A DNA stretch of 64,000 bases, taken from Anaerolineaceae bacterium UBA5404 (lineage in GTDB: Bacteria; Chloroflexota; Anaerolineae; Anaerolineales; Anaerolineaceae). Location of the stretch: the NCBI GenBank assembly GCA_002409625.1, contig DHNY01000003.1:192703-256702 (forward strand), read 5' to 3'. The notes below the pieces were generated by a model, which was not told the origin of the DNA, searched no databases, and saw only the letters and a list, made by a program, of their open reading frames with translations. The translations under genes and the position numbers were made by a program. Of the stretch, positions 6,729 to 16,405 are shown in pieces. Positions within the stretch are counted from its first letter, which is position 1, and each line of letters starts with the position of its first letter.

Positions 6729-9359
6729 ATGAACAAAGCAACTGATAAACTTTCCCGAATACTTAAGCTCGAAGCCCAGCAGGGCTTTGAGAATCGTGCC
6801 GTGATGGGTGGGTTGGCAAAGCTTATTCCTGCTTGGCAGTCCGATGCGCGGGAATTGGCGATGGACGAGCAGCTCATCCAAAAAGTATCCACGCATTTTG
6901 CCAATTATCAGCCTCTAACACCTTTCGAACGCCAGCAATCCTTAATAGAACTTTCTGAATTACTGGGTTTTGCACGCGACCTGAACCTTGAAAGCTTTCG
7001 CCCATCGCCACCCAAAAACCTGGAAACCCAAAGCGCATTATCCGGGGTTTTGCCAAACCAAACAAAAGCACAAAACAAACCGGGTTCATCCAGAATAGAC
7101 CAACAAACAAGCACTGCCTCTGCCACCCAACCCCGCACTCAACGACAAAAAGCACCGCTTAGCAAAGCCAGACCGACCCACGGGCTTGATGACCCCACGC
7201 TAACTAGATCTGAAGACCTATCAAAGCAAAGCACCCCAAAGGCAGTGCCAAAACCCTCAAACCGTGCACGCTTTGGCATTGAAGCACCGGTTACCGTCAT
7301 TCGCGGTGTGGGCGATAAGCAAGCCGAGAACCTCTCAAGACTTGGCGTTTATAAAATCAAAGACCTGCTAAACCTTTTTCCCCGTCGTTATGACGATTAT
7401 TCCAAGCTCAAAACGATCAACATGCTTTACCATGGCGATGAGGTTACCATTATTGCCAAAGTGGTCAGCAGCTCGATGTACCAAATCTCACGGGGTAGAA
7501 AAATTGTTGAAGTGATTGTTTCGGACACCACGGGTAATTTGCGTTTGATGTGGTTTAACCAGGAATGGATCCTCAAAACGCTCCGCGAGGGTATGTTCAT
7601 TTCCATTTCTGGCAAAGTGGAAAGCTATATGGGGCGCTTGGTTATCATGCACCCCGAGTTTGAAGCGCTTGACCAACAGCAACTCAATACCAATCGCATC
7701 GTGCCGGTTTATCCACTCACCGCAAACGTGACCCAAAAATGGCTAAGGCGTTTGCAGTTCAACACCGTTAACTATTGGTCGCCTAAAATCCATGAATTTA
7801 TGCCTGAAAAGGTACAAGAAAAAGCAAAACTGGTCGAATTACCGGATGCTTACGCGCAAATCCATTTTCCGGATGATGAAGATAAGTTGAAATCAGCCCA
7901 ACACCGCTTTGCTTTTGACGAGATTTTCCTCATCCAATTAGGCGTTATTCAACAAAAGAAACATTGGCAAACGTTGAGTGGCAGAGGGTGGACGGTTAGT
8001 GATGCCTGGCTTGACCAACGATTAACCCAGCTACCCTATGAGCTTACTGGCGCGCAAATGCGCACTGTGAAAGAAATCCGCCACGATCTGGCTCAAACTC
8101 ATCCCATGAACCGCCTTTTACAGGGTGATGTTGGCTCGGGTAAAACGGTTGTGGCGATGCTGGGCATGGCAATCGTTATTGAGGGCGGTGCCCAGGCAGC
8201 CATTATGGCGCCCACCAGCATCTTGGCAGAACAGCATTATCGCACCTTTTCGCGCTTGATGACCGAGGGAAAGAACGAGCAAAAAGCCTTCCTGGAACCT
8301 GACCAGGTACGCTTGCTTACCGGTGATACAAGCGCGGCTGAAAGGGCAGAAATCCACCGTGATCTGCAAAGTGGACATCTAAAGGTGCTCATTGGCACAC
8401 ACGCCTTTATTGAAGACCCTGTTCAATTTAAGGATTTGCAGCTGGTAGTCATCGACGAACAACATCGTTTCGGCGTCAATCAACGTGCCAAATTACGCGC
8501 CAAGGGTGATAATCCACATCTTTTGGTGATGACAGCCACCCCTATTCCGCGTTCTTTGCAGCTAACCATTTTTGGTGACTTGGACGTGAGCGTTATTGAC
8601 GAGATGCCTGCCGGCAGGTTGCCAGTACACACGATGGTAGCATTTCCCGAAGAACGCAAAAGGGTCTACGATAACATCCGGGCACAGGTCAAGATGGGTA
8701 ATCAGGCTTTTATCATTTATCCTTTGGTGGAAGCCTCAGAAAATGAAGAAGTCAAAGCCGCGGTAGATGAGCAAAAACGCTTGCAGGAAGAAATCTTTCC
8801 AGACCTCAAAGTAGGGCTTGTACATGGCCGTTTAAAACCTGCTGAAAAAGATAAAGTCATGCTCGCCTTTAGAGACCGCGAGTATGACATCCTGGTTTCA
8901 ACGTCGGTTGTTGAAGTGGGTGTTGACATTCCCAATGCCACCATGATGGTGATCGAAGGCGCTAATCGCTTTGGATTGGCTCAATTACACCAGTTTAGAG
9001 GACGCGTGGGCAGAGGAGAAGCACAAAGTTATTGTTTCTTGATACCGCAAAGCTCCGATGATGCTGAAAACAATCGGCTCAACGTGATGACCAGCACCAA
9101 TGACGGCTTTTTGCTGGCCGAGGAAGATCTTAAGTTGCGTGGACCCGGCGACTTTTTGGGTACCAAGCAAGCTGGCTACCTTGAACTTAAGATGGCAAAC
9201 CTGATGGACACCCGTCTTATCAAACAGGCGCGCGATGTGGCAGAATGGTTGCTTGCTGATGATCCTGAGCTCGAGAAGGTGGAAAATGCGGATCTAAAGC
9301 GCGTACTCGAGCATTTTTGGTCATCCCAAACTGAGGATGGCAGTGGAGATTTGAGTTAA
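6729..9359 (+). CDS. recG: ATP-dependent DNA helicase RecG
   Basis: Branch-migration helicase that remodels stalled replication forks and recombination intermediates. Helix-hairpin-helix-like IRGVGDKQAENLSRLGV near residue 190 opens the wedge/OB region. Walker A GDVGSGKT is at ~466-473, DEQH box near 576, then MTATPIPRSL and the ANRFGLAQLHQFRGRVGRG motif VI. At 876 residues it is longer than the ~690 of E. coli RecG, because of an N-terminal helical region plus a Gln/Thr/Pro-rich linker (about residues 95-180). I chose ATG 6729 because AAGGA precedes it; an upstream GTG at 6633 would put the promoter inside the gene. The stop overlaps the coaD start (TAATG). Confidence 0.95.
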   Translation: MNKATDKLSRILKLEAQQGFENRAVMGGLAKLIPAWQSDARELAMDEQLIQKVSTHFANYQPLTPFERQQSLIELSELLGFARDLNLESFRPSPPKNLETQSALSGVLPNQTKAQNKPGSSRIDQQTSTASATQPRTQRQKAPLSKARPTHGLDDPTLTRSEDLSKQSTPKAVPKPSNRARFGIEAPVTVIRGVGDKQAENLSRLGVYKIKDLLNLFPRRYDDYSKLKTINMLYHGDEVTIIAKVVSSSMYQISRGRKIVEVIVSDTTGNLRLMWFNQEWILKTLREGMFISISGKVESYMGRLVIMHPEFEALDQQQLNTNRIVPVYPLTANVTQKWLRRLQFNTVNYWSPKIHEFMPEKVQEKAKLVELPDAYAQIHFPDDEDKLKSAQHRFAFDEIFLIQLGVIQQKKHWQTLSGRGWTVSDAWLDQRLTQLPYELTGAQMRTVKEIRHDLAQTHPMNRLLQGDVGSGKTVVAMLGMAIVIEGGAQAAIMAPTSILAEQHYRTFSRLMTEGKNEQKAFLEPDQVRLLTGDTSAAERAEIHRDLQSGHLKVLIGTHAFIEDPVQFKDLQLVVIDEQHRFGVNQRAKLRAKGDNPHLLVMTATPIPRSLQLTIFGDLDVSVIDEMPAGRLPVHTMVAFPEERKRVYDNIRAQVKMGNQAFIIYPLVEASENEEVKAAVDEQKRLQEEIFPDLKVGLVHGRLKPAEKDKVMLAFRDREYDILVSTSVVEVGVDIPNATMMVIEGANRFGLAQLHQFRGRVGRGEAQSYCFLIPQSSDDAENNRLNVMTSTNDGFLLAEEDLKLRGPGDFLGTKQAGYLELKMANLMDTRLIKQARDVAEWLLADDPELEKVENADLKRVLEHFWSSQTEDGSGDLS

Positions 9360-9853
9360 TGACAAAGGTTCTCTTTCCTGGCACTTTTGACCCAATCCAT
9401 TTTGGGCACATAGATATCGCCACCCGCGCTTCCAGACTTTTTAGCGAAGTTGTGGTGGCAGTTTATGATAAACCCCTCAAAAACCTACTCTTCGCACCTG
9501 AAAGGCGAATCGAGCTTAGCCGGGAAGCCCTTAAACACTTGCCAAACGTCAGTGTGGTAGGGTTTTCAGGATTGACGGTGAGCTTTGCGGAAGAGATTGG
9601 TGCCACCGCAATCGTGCGGGGATTGCGCGTTTTTTCTGATTTTGAATTTGAGTTTCGCATGGCATTAGCCAACAGAAGGCTTAAACCCAAGATTGACACC
9701 ATCGCCCTCATCACAACCGAAGAAAACACCTTTCTCTCTGCCAGTACGGTTAAGGAAATTGCTTCATTGGGTGGAGATGTTAGCAGCATGGTGCCTGAGC
9801 ATGTAAACAAAGCGCTGAAAGCCAGATATCAAGACTTGCAGTCTGGTGTTTAA
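9359..9853 (+). CDS. coaD: Phosphopantetheine adenylyltransferase
   Basis: Transfers AMP from ATP to 4'-phosphopantetheine, the penultimate step of coenzyme A synthesis. Signature motifs: GTFDPIHFGHIDIATRAS (nucleotidyltransferase HxGH), GLRVFSDFEFEFRMALANR, and ENTFLSASTVKEIA in place of the ISST block. At 164 residues it is the expected size. Its start codon overlaps the recG stop by one base, so the two are translationally coupled. rsmD, the usual partner of coaD, sits elsewhere, at the end of this window. Confidence 0.95.
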   Translation: MTKVLFPGTFDPIHFGHIDIATRASRLFSEVVVAVYDKPLKNLLFAPERRIELSREALKHLPNVSVVGFSGLTVSFAEEIGATAIVRGLRVFSDFEFEFRMALANRRLKPKIDTIALITTEENTFLSASTVKEIASLGGDVSSMVPEHVNKALKARYQDLQSGV

Positions 9854-9954
9854 TGGCAACTTAGCGTATAGATTTTACAATTGCAACGAGAGTTTCGAAA
9901 ATCGCTCAAAAGGTGATAAACTAAATCAACACGTATTATCGCGATGGAGGACAC

Positions 9955-10404
9955 ATGGATATTTTACATTTGGTTGACCGTATGGAAGAACTAATCAACA
10001 CGGGAAAAGCCGTGCCCTTAACACGCAATGTGATGGTTGATGAAAACGCTTTTATGGACATCATCGATCAAATGCGTATTTCCATTCCGGAAGAAATTAA
10101 AAAAGCCCAGCAGATAAATGCGCAAAAAGACCGCATTTTAGCACAGGCACAAGAAGAAGCCAATCGAACCGTTGCCTTGGCGCGTGAAAAAAGCGAAAAG
10201 CTGATTGAAAAATCTGAAGTCTACCAAGCTGCGCAAGCCAAAGTGGATATGATCACTGACCAAGCCAGCAAAGAAGCCTCGCAAAGCATGATGGACGCTG
10301 ATCGTTATGTGATAGATACCCTTTCAGGATTGGAGCAGGAGCTCAATAAAGTCTTGGCACAAGTGCGCAACGGCATCGCTGCCCTCTCGCCAGACCAAAA
10401 GTAA
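9955..10404 (+). CDS. Coiled-coil protein resembling the DivIVA-like/SepIVA family
   Basis: 149 residues, mostly helical. The first 60 (LVDRMEELINTGKAVPLT, then DIIDQMRISIPEEIKKAQQI) resemble from memory the conserved N-terminus of actinobacterial SepIVA-type proteins, in which LIDDIKDAIPGEL is followed by a long coiled coil. Residues 60-145 form a heptad-like, Ala/Gln/Glu-rich coil, which is why such proteins are often labelled ATP synthase B-like. It has its own GGAGG site and lies about 100 bp after coaD, possibly in the same transcript. A role in polar growth or division would be an analogy only. Confidence 0.6.
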   Translation: MDILHLVDRMEELINTGKAVPLTRNVMVDENAFMDIIDQMRISIPEEIKKAQQINAQKDRILAQAQEEANRTVALAREKSEKLIEKSEVYQAAQAKVDMITDQASKEASQSMMDADRYVIDTLSGLEQELNKVLAQVRNGIAALSPDQK

Positions 10405-10472
10405 AACACCATCGTTTATTGTAAGAAGCAAATCCGCAAGTGTTTTTGCGGTTAAATAAGGCTTGACATCAA

Positions 10473-10502
10473 AAAATGCACAGCGAGTCAGCTGTGCATT
10501 TT
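10473..10502. terminator. Bidirectional terminator between the coiled-coil gene and lon
   Basis: Perfect 12-base arms AAAATGCACAGC / GCTGTGCATTTT around GAGTCA. A smaller CCGCAA/TTGCGG hairpin precedes it at 10434-10451. Confidence 0.9.
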
Positions 10503-10526
10503 ATGTATTTTGGTAAAAAAAGCGCT

Positions 10527-13043
10527 TTATGCGTTCATGTCACCGTCTTGGGATGGCTCTGTTCTTTTCGCCATCTTGTTTTTGGTTTGTCTGGGTTGTC
10601 GTTCTTGAACCGGCTTTTTGGGTTTGGCATAGACTGGTGCCTGGGTTAGAGCGTGTTTTAGAACCTCATCCATGTGATCAATAAACACAAGATTGAGCTG
10701 TTCAATGACGGATTTTGGCACATCCACCAAATCTTTCTCATTCTTTGTTGGTAAGAGGATGGTTGTGATGCCTGCCCGATGAGCGGCAAGCACTTTTTCT
10801 CGCACGCCACCAACAGGAATAACCCGACCTCTTAAGGTGATTTCACCGGTCATCGCAACTTCGTGACGGGTTGGCACGCCAAGAATAGCGGAACTAAGCG
10901 CGGTTGCCAGGGTGATACCGGCACTGGGTCCATCTTTTGGAATGGAACCTTCCGGAATGTGGATATGGATATCACTTTCCTCAAACAGCTCGGCAGGGAT
11001 TTCAAATACTTGCGCTTTTGACTTCAAATAACTTAAGGCAGCCTGCGCCGATTCTTGCATAATTTCGCCTACCTGACCGGTGATTTGCAAATTTCCCTTG
11101 CCTGGAATTACAAGTACCTCAATTTGCATAATTTCGCCACCGTTTTCGGTCCAGGCTATGGCGGTAGACATGCCAATTTCGTCTTGTAATTCAGCCGTAA
11201 TCGGGAAAAATTCTACCGGACCCAAACGCTGTTCAACCACTTCAGGTGTAATGCGCTTAATAATCTTCTCGCCTTCAGCCTTCTTGCGGGCAGTTTTGCG
11301 CAGAACAGCGCCAATTTGACGTTCAAGATTACGCACACCAGCTTCGTAGGTATAGCTTTTGATGATGAAGCGTAAGGCTTCTTCGGTAAAGTTGATGTTT
11401 TCTTCGTGTAAACCGTTCTCTTCGAGCTGTTCCGGAATAAGGAACTGCCGGGCGATTTCGAGCTTTTCTTCCTCGATATAACCAGGGAATTCGATAATTT
11501 CCATCCTGTCCAACAATGCCGGCGGGATGCTCATGACCGTATTGGCAGTGGTAATGAAAAAGACACGGGAAAGGTCAAAGGGAACCTCGAGATAATGGTC
11601 TGAGAAGCTGTAATTTTGCTCAGGGTCAAGTACTTCCAGAAGAGCGGAGGCAGGATCACCATGAATATCCGAGCTGAGTTTGTCAATTTCATCGAGCATA
11701 AAGAGCGGGTTAGCGACACCCACCTTACTGATGGTTTCAAGAATGCGACCAGGCATGGAGCCAATGTAGGTGCGCCTGTGCCCGCGAATTTCAGCTTCAT
11801 CGCGCACGCCACCCAGAGAACGTCGTACAAACTTGCGACCCATCGCTTCGGCGATTGATTTTCCCAGTGAAGTTTTGCCGGTTCCAGGGGGACCAACAAA
11901 ACACAGGATGGGTTGCCTGTTTCGCGGTGGGTTTAAGGTGCGCACGGCGAGGTATTCCAGAATGCGATCCTTTGCCTTGGGTAAGCCGTAATGTTGTTTG
12001 TCCAGAATAGCTTGGGCTTCTTTGATGTCGAGCCGGTCCTGGGTTTCTTCGCTCCAGGGAAGTTCCAAAAGCCAGTGCAGGTAAGAAGAAATCATGCCGC
12101 TTTCTGGCGAGAGCGAAGGGGTCATTTTGAGCCTTTCAAGCTCTTTGTGTGCGGTTTTAATGACTTCTTCCGGATACGTTTTATTTTCGAGCATTTCCTC
12201 AAGTGCGCGGATATCCGGATCGGCTGATTTTCCATCATTGAGTTCTTGCTGAAGCTTTTCAATCTTTTCGCGCAGATACATTTCACGTTGCCCCTGGTCG
12301 AGGTCCTGTTGGACGCGATCGTTTAGTTCAGCTTCCAGCTCAAGCAGGTCAACTTCTCTGCGAAGAAACTTGTAAACAAGGCTAATTCGTTCGGCGGGAT
12401 CTACCGCGGTAATAACATCCATTTGTTGTTGATGTTTCAAGCCTGTGCTTGATGCCACCAAGTCTGCCAGCGTGCCTGGATCTTCCATTTCGCGTGCATA
12501 ATCAATCACTCCGCTTGGAAGATGTTGGGTAATGCGAACCATTTTTTCAAACAGTTTGACAACCTGCCGCATGGTGGCTTGAATTTCTTTCGAGCGTCGC
12601 TTGGGGATCTTAATCAAGCATGCCCGAACATAGAGCAAATCGTCTTCAACAAAAATATCCAGCACTTCAACCCGGCGTCGCCCTTGTACAATCATTGATA
12701 ATTGGTCTTCACCTGTTGGGATTGGTCTTCCTGGGGCTAATTCAATGCCGAGGGATAGAAAACTTTGTTCCTCTTCACCGCCATCATCAAAAACCCCCAC
12801 AATTGTGGTGTTTTGCTCCCATACTTCCGCCATCGAGTTAAAAACCAAGGAGTTTTTTGAAATGCCAATGGGTGTAAGAGAATTGGGAAGAACAGGGTTA
12901 TCAGAGATGATGATAGCTGGCGCGACAAAACTACCGTCTTTTCCTGCACGGCGGTTGGGAATGTCATTCACGTCAATGAGACTTGAAAAGTCCATGTGTG
13001 GTGAAAGCGAAAATGGAGGTGTGTTTGAATTGTCTTGGTCCAT
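10527..13043 (-). CDS. lon: ATP-dependent Lon protease (LonA)
   Basis: Cytosolic AAA+ serine protease degrading misfolded and regulatory proteins. Order: N-terminal substrate domain (~40-240), helical linker, AAA+ module with Walker A GPPGTGKT at ~382-389 and Walker B MLDEIDK, sensor/lid, then the protease domain with the Ser-Lys dyad, Ser in DGPSAGI near 706 and Lys in REKVLAAHRAG near 749. At 838 residues it is slightly long, owing to a charged C-terminal tail of about 40 residues (KPKKPVQERQPRQTKNK) and a short N-terminal extension. It starts 11 bases after the folC stop and is probably the last gene of a five-gene operon. Confidence 0.97.
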   Translation of the reverse strand: MDQDNSNTPPFSLSPHMDFSSLIDVNDIPNRRAGKDGSFVAPAIIISDNPVLPNSLTPIGISKNSLVFNSMAEVWEQNTTIVGVFDDGGEEEQSFLSLGIELAPGRPIPTGEDQLSMIVQGRRRVEVLDIFVEDDLLYVRACLIKIPKRRSKEIQATMRQVVKLFEKMVRITQHLPSGVIDYAREMEDPGTLADLVASSTGLKHQQQMDVITAVDPAERISLVYKFLRREVDLLELEAELNDRVQQDLDQGQREMYLREKIEKLQQELNDGKSADPDIRALEEMLENKTYPEEVIKTAHKELERLKMTPSLSPESGMISSYLHWLLELPWSEETQDRLDIKEAQAILDKQHYGLPKAKDRILEYLAVRTLNPPRNRQPILCFVGPPGTGKTSLGKSIAEAMGRKFVRRSLGGVRDEAEIRGHRRTYIGSMPGRILETISKVGVANPLFMLDEIDKLSSDIHGDPASALLEVLDPEQNYSFSDHYLEVPFDLSRVFFITTANTVMSIPPALLDRMEIIEFPGYIEEEKLEIARQFLIPEQLEENGLHEENINFTEEALRFIIKSYTYEAGVRNLERQIGAVLRKTARKKAEGEKIIKRITPEVVEQRLGPVEFFPITAELQDEIGMSTAIAWTENGGEIMQIEVLVIPGKGNLQITGQVGEIMQESAQAALSYLKSKAQVFEIPAELFEESDIHIHIPEGSIPKDGPSAGITLATALSSAILGVPTRHEVAMTGEITLRGRVIPVGGVREKVLAAHRAGITTILLPTKNEKDLVDVPKSVIEQLNLVFIDHMDEVLKHALTQAPVYAKPKKPVQERQPRQTKNKMAKRTEPSQDGDMNA

Positions 13044-13054
13044 ATCTGTTTCTC

Positions 13055-14404
13055 TTATTGATTATTTTGACGCCAAATGGCTCTTGCAGCCGCTGCCAGG
13101 AACAAACTTCCCGTGGCAATAATTCCTTTATCGTTTCCAGCTAATTCAAGCGCTTTGGCCAGTCCTGCTTCTGCGGTTGATTTTGCAAAGCTGGGCTTGC
13201 CATAAGGTTTGATGAGCTTTTGCAGTTCAAAGGCGTCAGCAGCCCGCGGATGAATAGATTGTGTGCAAACCACGGCTTCCACCCGGGGCATAATAATATC
13301 CAGCATTGAGGTCAAACTTTTGTCTGCCGAGGCACCAAAAAGCAAAATAAAGGGCAAATCCGGGAAATAATCGTCCAAAGTTTGACGAAGTTTTTGCATC
13401 GAATCACCATTATGGGCGGCATCGGCGATTAAGGGTGGGTTTTTGCGCAAAATTTCAAAGCGTGTTTCCCAATGCACATTCTGAAAACCCTGTTTGAGGC
13501 TTTCCTTGCTGATTGAAAACCCAGCCTGGCGAAGTACTTCCAGGGCAGCAATTGATGTGGCGGCATTATCCGCCTGGTGTTGCCCTAAAAGCGGAATGTC
13601 CAGCTCGATGGGCACGAGTGCATTTTCATCTCGCGGATTGATGATCTTGTTTTCAATAGTGATATGTTGGGAGTCAAGCGTATGAAAGGTGCTTTGCCAA
13701 CTGTAAGCCTGGTCAACAACAATGGCAGGCGAATCCTGCAAGGCTGCCATGCGCAGTATTTCGGCTTCAGCTTCTTCAGCTTGCGGCGCAATGATTACAT
13801 GCCGGTTGGCTTTGATGATTCCTGCTTTTTCGTGGGCAATTTCTGTGAGCGTATTGCCAAGAACGTTCATATGGTCGTATGAAACAGGCGTGATGACAGA
13901 GACAAGCGGGTCAACAATGTTGGTTGCATCCAATCGTCCACCAAGCCCGACCTCCAAAACGGCAATATCAATGTTCTGATCCGCAAAATATTGAAAAGCG
14001 ATTGCCGTGGTCAGCTCAAAAGTTGTCACATCATTGACCAATTCTGTGCGTGGCCGCATTTTTTCGGCTAAATCCACTAAATCTTTCACGGGAATGTGCT
14101 CGCCGTCAATTTGAATGCGCTCGCGAAAATCCTCTAAATGTGGGGAGGTGTAAAGTCCGGTTTTGTAACCAGAAGCGCGCAAAGCGGCGGCAATAAAAGA
14201 GGCAGTTGAACCTTTTCCTTTCGTGCCGGCAACATGCACACAAGGGTATTCGCGGTTTGGCCAATCCAAGAGGGACATTAAGCGATTCATGCGGTCGAGT
14301 TTGAAGAAGCGATGAGCCTCATCCACATGCCTGTTCATGCTGAAATCAATCCAACTGTAAATCCAGTCCAGGGTTTCTTGGTATCGTGTTTCTAGATCTT
14401 TCAT
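13055..14404 (-). CDS. folC: Bifunctional dihydrofolate synthase / folylpolyglutamate synthase
   Basis: Adds glutamate to dihydropteroate and to folates. The Mur-ligase-like P-loop VAGTKGKGSTASF is at ~58-70, followed by GLYTSPHLEDFRERI, the FELTTAIAFQYF and VLEVGLGGRLDATN (metal site) motifs, and HQADNAATSIAALE. At 449 residues it has normal length. AGAGG lies before the ATG. It sits between the TPR/SH3 gene (71-bp gap) and lon (11-bp gap). Confidence 0.95.
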   Translation of the reverse strand: MKDLETRYQETLDWIYSWIDFSMNRHVDEAHRFFKLDRMNRLMSLLDWPNREYPCVHVAGTKGKGSTASFIAAALRASGYKTGLYTSPHLEDFRERIQIDGEHIPVKDLVDLAEKMRPRTELVNDVTTFELTTAIAFQYFADQNIDIAVLEVGLGGRLDATNIVDPLVSVITPVSYDHMNVLGNTLTEIAHEKAGIIKANRHVIIAPQAEEAEAEILRMAALQDSPAIVVDQAYSWQSTFHTLDSQHITIENKIINPRDENALVPIELDIPLLGQHQADNAATSIAALEVLRQAGFSISKESLKQGFQNVHWETRFEILRKNPPLIADAAHNGDSMQKLRQTLDDYFPDLPFILLFGASADKSLTSMLDIIMPRVEAVVCTQSIHPRAADAFELQKLIKPYGKPSFAKSTAEAGLAKALELAGNDKGIIATGSLFLAAAARAIWRQNNQ

Positions 14405-14426
14405 TTTGCCTCTTCAAATCCAACTC

Positions 14427-14455
14427 ATTATACGCGTTTGGTAAGGCAAACGCGT
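14427..14455 (-). promoter_or_regulatory. Perfect 8-bp inverted repeat abutting a TATAAT box upstream of folC
   Basis: ACGCGTTT at 14432-14439 and AAACGCGT at 14448-14455 form a perfect stem with an 8-base loop. The minus-strand sequence next to it gives TATAAT at 14427-14432. It could be an operator, or a hairpin separating the kinase genes from folC-lon. There is no T-run and no consensus -35. Confidence 0.45.
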
Positions 14456-14475
14456 TAGAAACTCATCAAATTTGC

Positions 14476-16377
14476 TTATTCTGTAACTGGTTCGAGATCT
14501 TGCACCAGAAGGTAGCCAATAATCGCATAACCTTCGTTTCGGAATTCCACCAGCACACATTCGCGTCGGAAGGTGTCAAAACGTTGTTCTGGCATAGGTA
14601 ACAAGGTTAATACCGTGCCACGCGGGACTCTACCCACTGCATTGAAGTTCGCGTAGCAATCACTGCGAACATAAAGGTCATACATCGCGCGCACATAGGC
14701 AAAAGGTGTTGGCGATGGCGTTAAAGTAGGCGTGGGTGACACGTAAGGCGTTGGTGTGATAGTAGGTTCCGGGGTTAAGGTTAGGGTTGGTGTTAAGGTA
14801 ATAGTAGGTGTGTTGGTTACCGTTGGTGTTTTGGCGAGGTTGCGAGCGGTAATATCCGCGCTGATGCGTCGGATGCCAATTGTTAAACCGGTAATAACGA
14901 TTGCACCTATAACTAACAAGGCCAAAATTGCCACAGCGTAGGATGGCAAGTAATTCCGCTTGAGTTCTAAAACTTCTGGATCCTGAGGAAAACGTTTGCG
15001 AGCGCCGCGGCTGATTTTCCAGGAATCCATGGCGAAAAACTTATTACCCGTTTCAAAGGTTTCTTTTGCGCGGGTAATCGCATCCAGGTTGCTGTGAATT
15101 TCAGTTTCAAGCCGGCTGATTTCATCTTCGAGTGCCAGGCTATCGGCATCATATGCGTCAAGTTGTCGGAGTAAATCGAGGTTTTCGCGGGCGCCGGCGA
15201 CTTTTTGCTTTGCCAGGTTTGCGGTAGGCGCGTCGGCTGCTTCTTGTTTGAGCCGGCGGGTGTTATCAAGCAGGTTTTGAATGGTTGCAGGGATCATGAG
15301 ATCCAAGCGCGTTCTCAAACGGCTGATTTGTTCAATTTCGCCATACTTCATGCGGATGCGTTCGAGCTTGCCTTTTGATTCCGCCAGCATAACAGGAGGA
15401 ATCTTGCCACTCATGCTCACCACATCGCTGATTTCGTTGATGGCACTGATGTCGGCACGGGTTTCGTTGGCTTTATCGATGTATTCCGGGATAGCCACCG
15501 CGCTGGCGGCAGTCTGAATTTTGCCCAATGCCGCCTGTAAATCACCCAGACTAAGCAGGTTCAAGCCTTCCTTGTAAACGTCATAGGCTTGCATTTGGTT
15601 TTCGAGATCAGCGCGCAGGTCCTCACCTTCACGCCAGCGTTTGATGCCGGCATCTTCAAGGTGATCGAAAGCATCTTGAAGGTAATTTAACGCAATTTGA
15701 TAACGAAAAACACGCGCGGCACTTTGCGCTTTACCATAAGCTTTACCCGCTTCGGGTGGTAAGGCAACACTGGGGATGTTACCCGAGCGCAAATACTCTT
15801 CAGCTTCCGCGTGATGCTCCTGCGCACGCACCCAGGATGGTTCCATTTGGATGACTTTTTCGTAAAGCGGAATAGCCACCTGGTAATTGCCTTTATAAAA
15901 GGCTTCTTCAGCCTGATCCATGAGCCGTTCAGCTTCAGGATCGTGCGCGGATTGGAAGAAGCGTTTTAGCGGGTCGCTATCCAAACCACCCAAGCCATCA
16001 CTTTGCAAGATTTGTGAAAAATCAGGTGGCGGAGCGCTGGGTGTTTGAGGGGAAACCGGTTCTGTTACGGGACTGGGAGTTGTGTCCTCAAGTGGTGTAG
16101 CCGGCGTTTCTTTTGGTGGTGTGGGTTGGACTGATGCAGGTTGAGGCGTAGCCGCAGAAGGCATGCCAGCCTGGCGACGACTGATTTCGCGGTTCAACTC
16201 ACGCATGAGTCGTTCGGCCTCTTCCAAATCATCAATGTCTACTTTGGCGCTCATACGACCGGTGCTTAAAGCCTCTAAAAACGAAGCTAATTCACTGCGA
16301 GCATGCAATAATTCTTCGTCACTGGGTGTCGGAGCGGCAAGTACTTTTTGAGCTTGTTCAATTAAAGGATTGATCAT
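14476..16377 (-). CDS. Membrane protein: cytosolic TPR/helical domain, one TM span, extracellular SH3-like domain
   Basis: 633 residues, not a named family. Residues ~1-60 are helical, ~70-125 Pro/Thr-rich, and ~140-200 TPR-like (EAFYKGNYQVAIPLYEKVIQMEPSWVRAQ). A long helical coil runs to ~460. One strong membrane span follows (YAVAILALLVIGAIVITGLTIG). Outside the membrane a low-complexity Thr-Pro linker (TPTITLTPTLTLTP) leads to a C-terminal ~75-residue domain that looks like a bacterial SH3, with a VRAMYDLYVRSDCYANFNAVGRV start. Its place 28 bases after an atypical kinase suggests it is a receptor, scaffold or substrate of that kinase pair. Function unknown. Confidence 0.75.
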   Translation of the reverse strand: MINPLIEQAQKVLAAPTPSDEELLHARSELASFLEALSTGRMSAKVDIDDLEEAERLMRELNREISRRQAGMPSAATPQPASVQPTPPKETPATPLEDTTPSPVTEPVSPQTPSAPPPDFSQILQSDGLGGLDSDPLKRFFQSAHDPEAERLMDQAEEAFYKGNYQVAIPLYEKVIQMEPSWVRAQEHHAEAEEYLRSGNIPSVALPPEAGKAYGKAQSAARVFRYQIALNYLQDAFDHLEDAGIKRWREGEDLRADLENQMQAYDVYKEGLNLLSLGDLQAALGKIQTAASAVAIPEYIDKANETRADISAINEISDVVSMSGKIPPVMLAESKGKLERIRMKYGEIEQISRLRTRLDLMIPATIQNLLDNTRRLKQEAADAPTANLAKQKVAGARENLDLLRQLDAYDADSLALEDEISRLETEIHSNLDAITRAKETFETGNKFFAMDSWKISRGARKRFPQDPEVLELKRNYLPSYAVAILALLVIGAIVITGLTIGIRRISADITARNLAKTPTVTNTPTITLTPTLTLTPEPTITPTPYVSPTPTLTPSPTPFAYVRAMYDLYVRSDCYANFNAVGRVPRGTVLTLLPMPEQRFDTFRRECVLVEFRNEGYAIIGYLLVQDLEPVTE

Positions 16378-16405
16378 AATTGTCCTTAAATCAGCGGTAA
16401 TTGGC

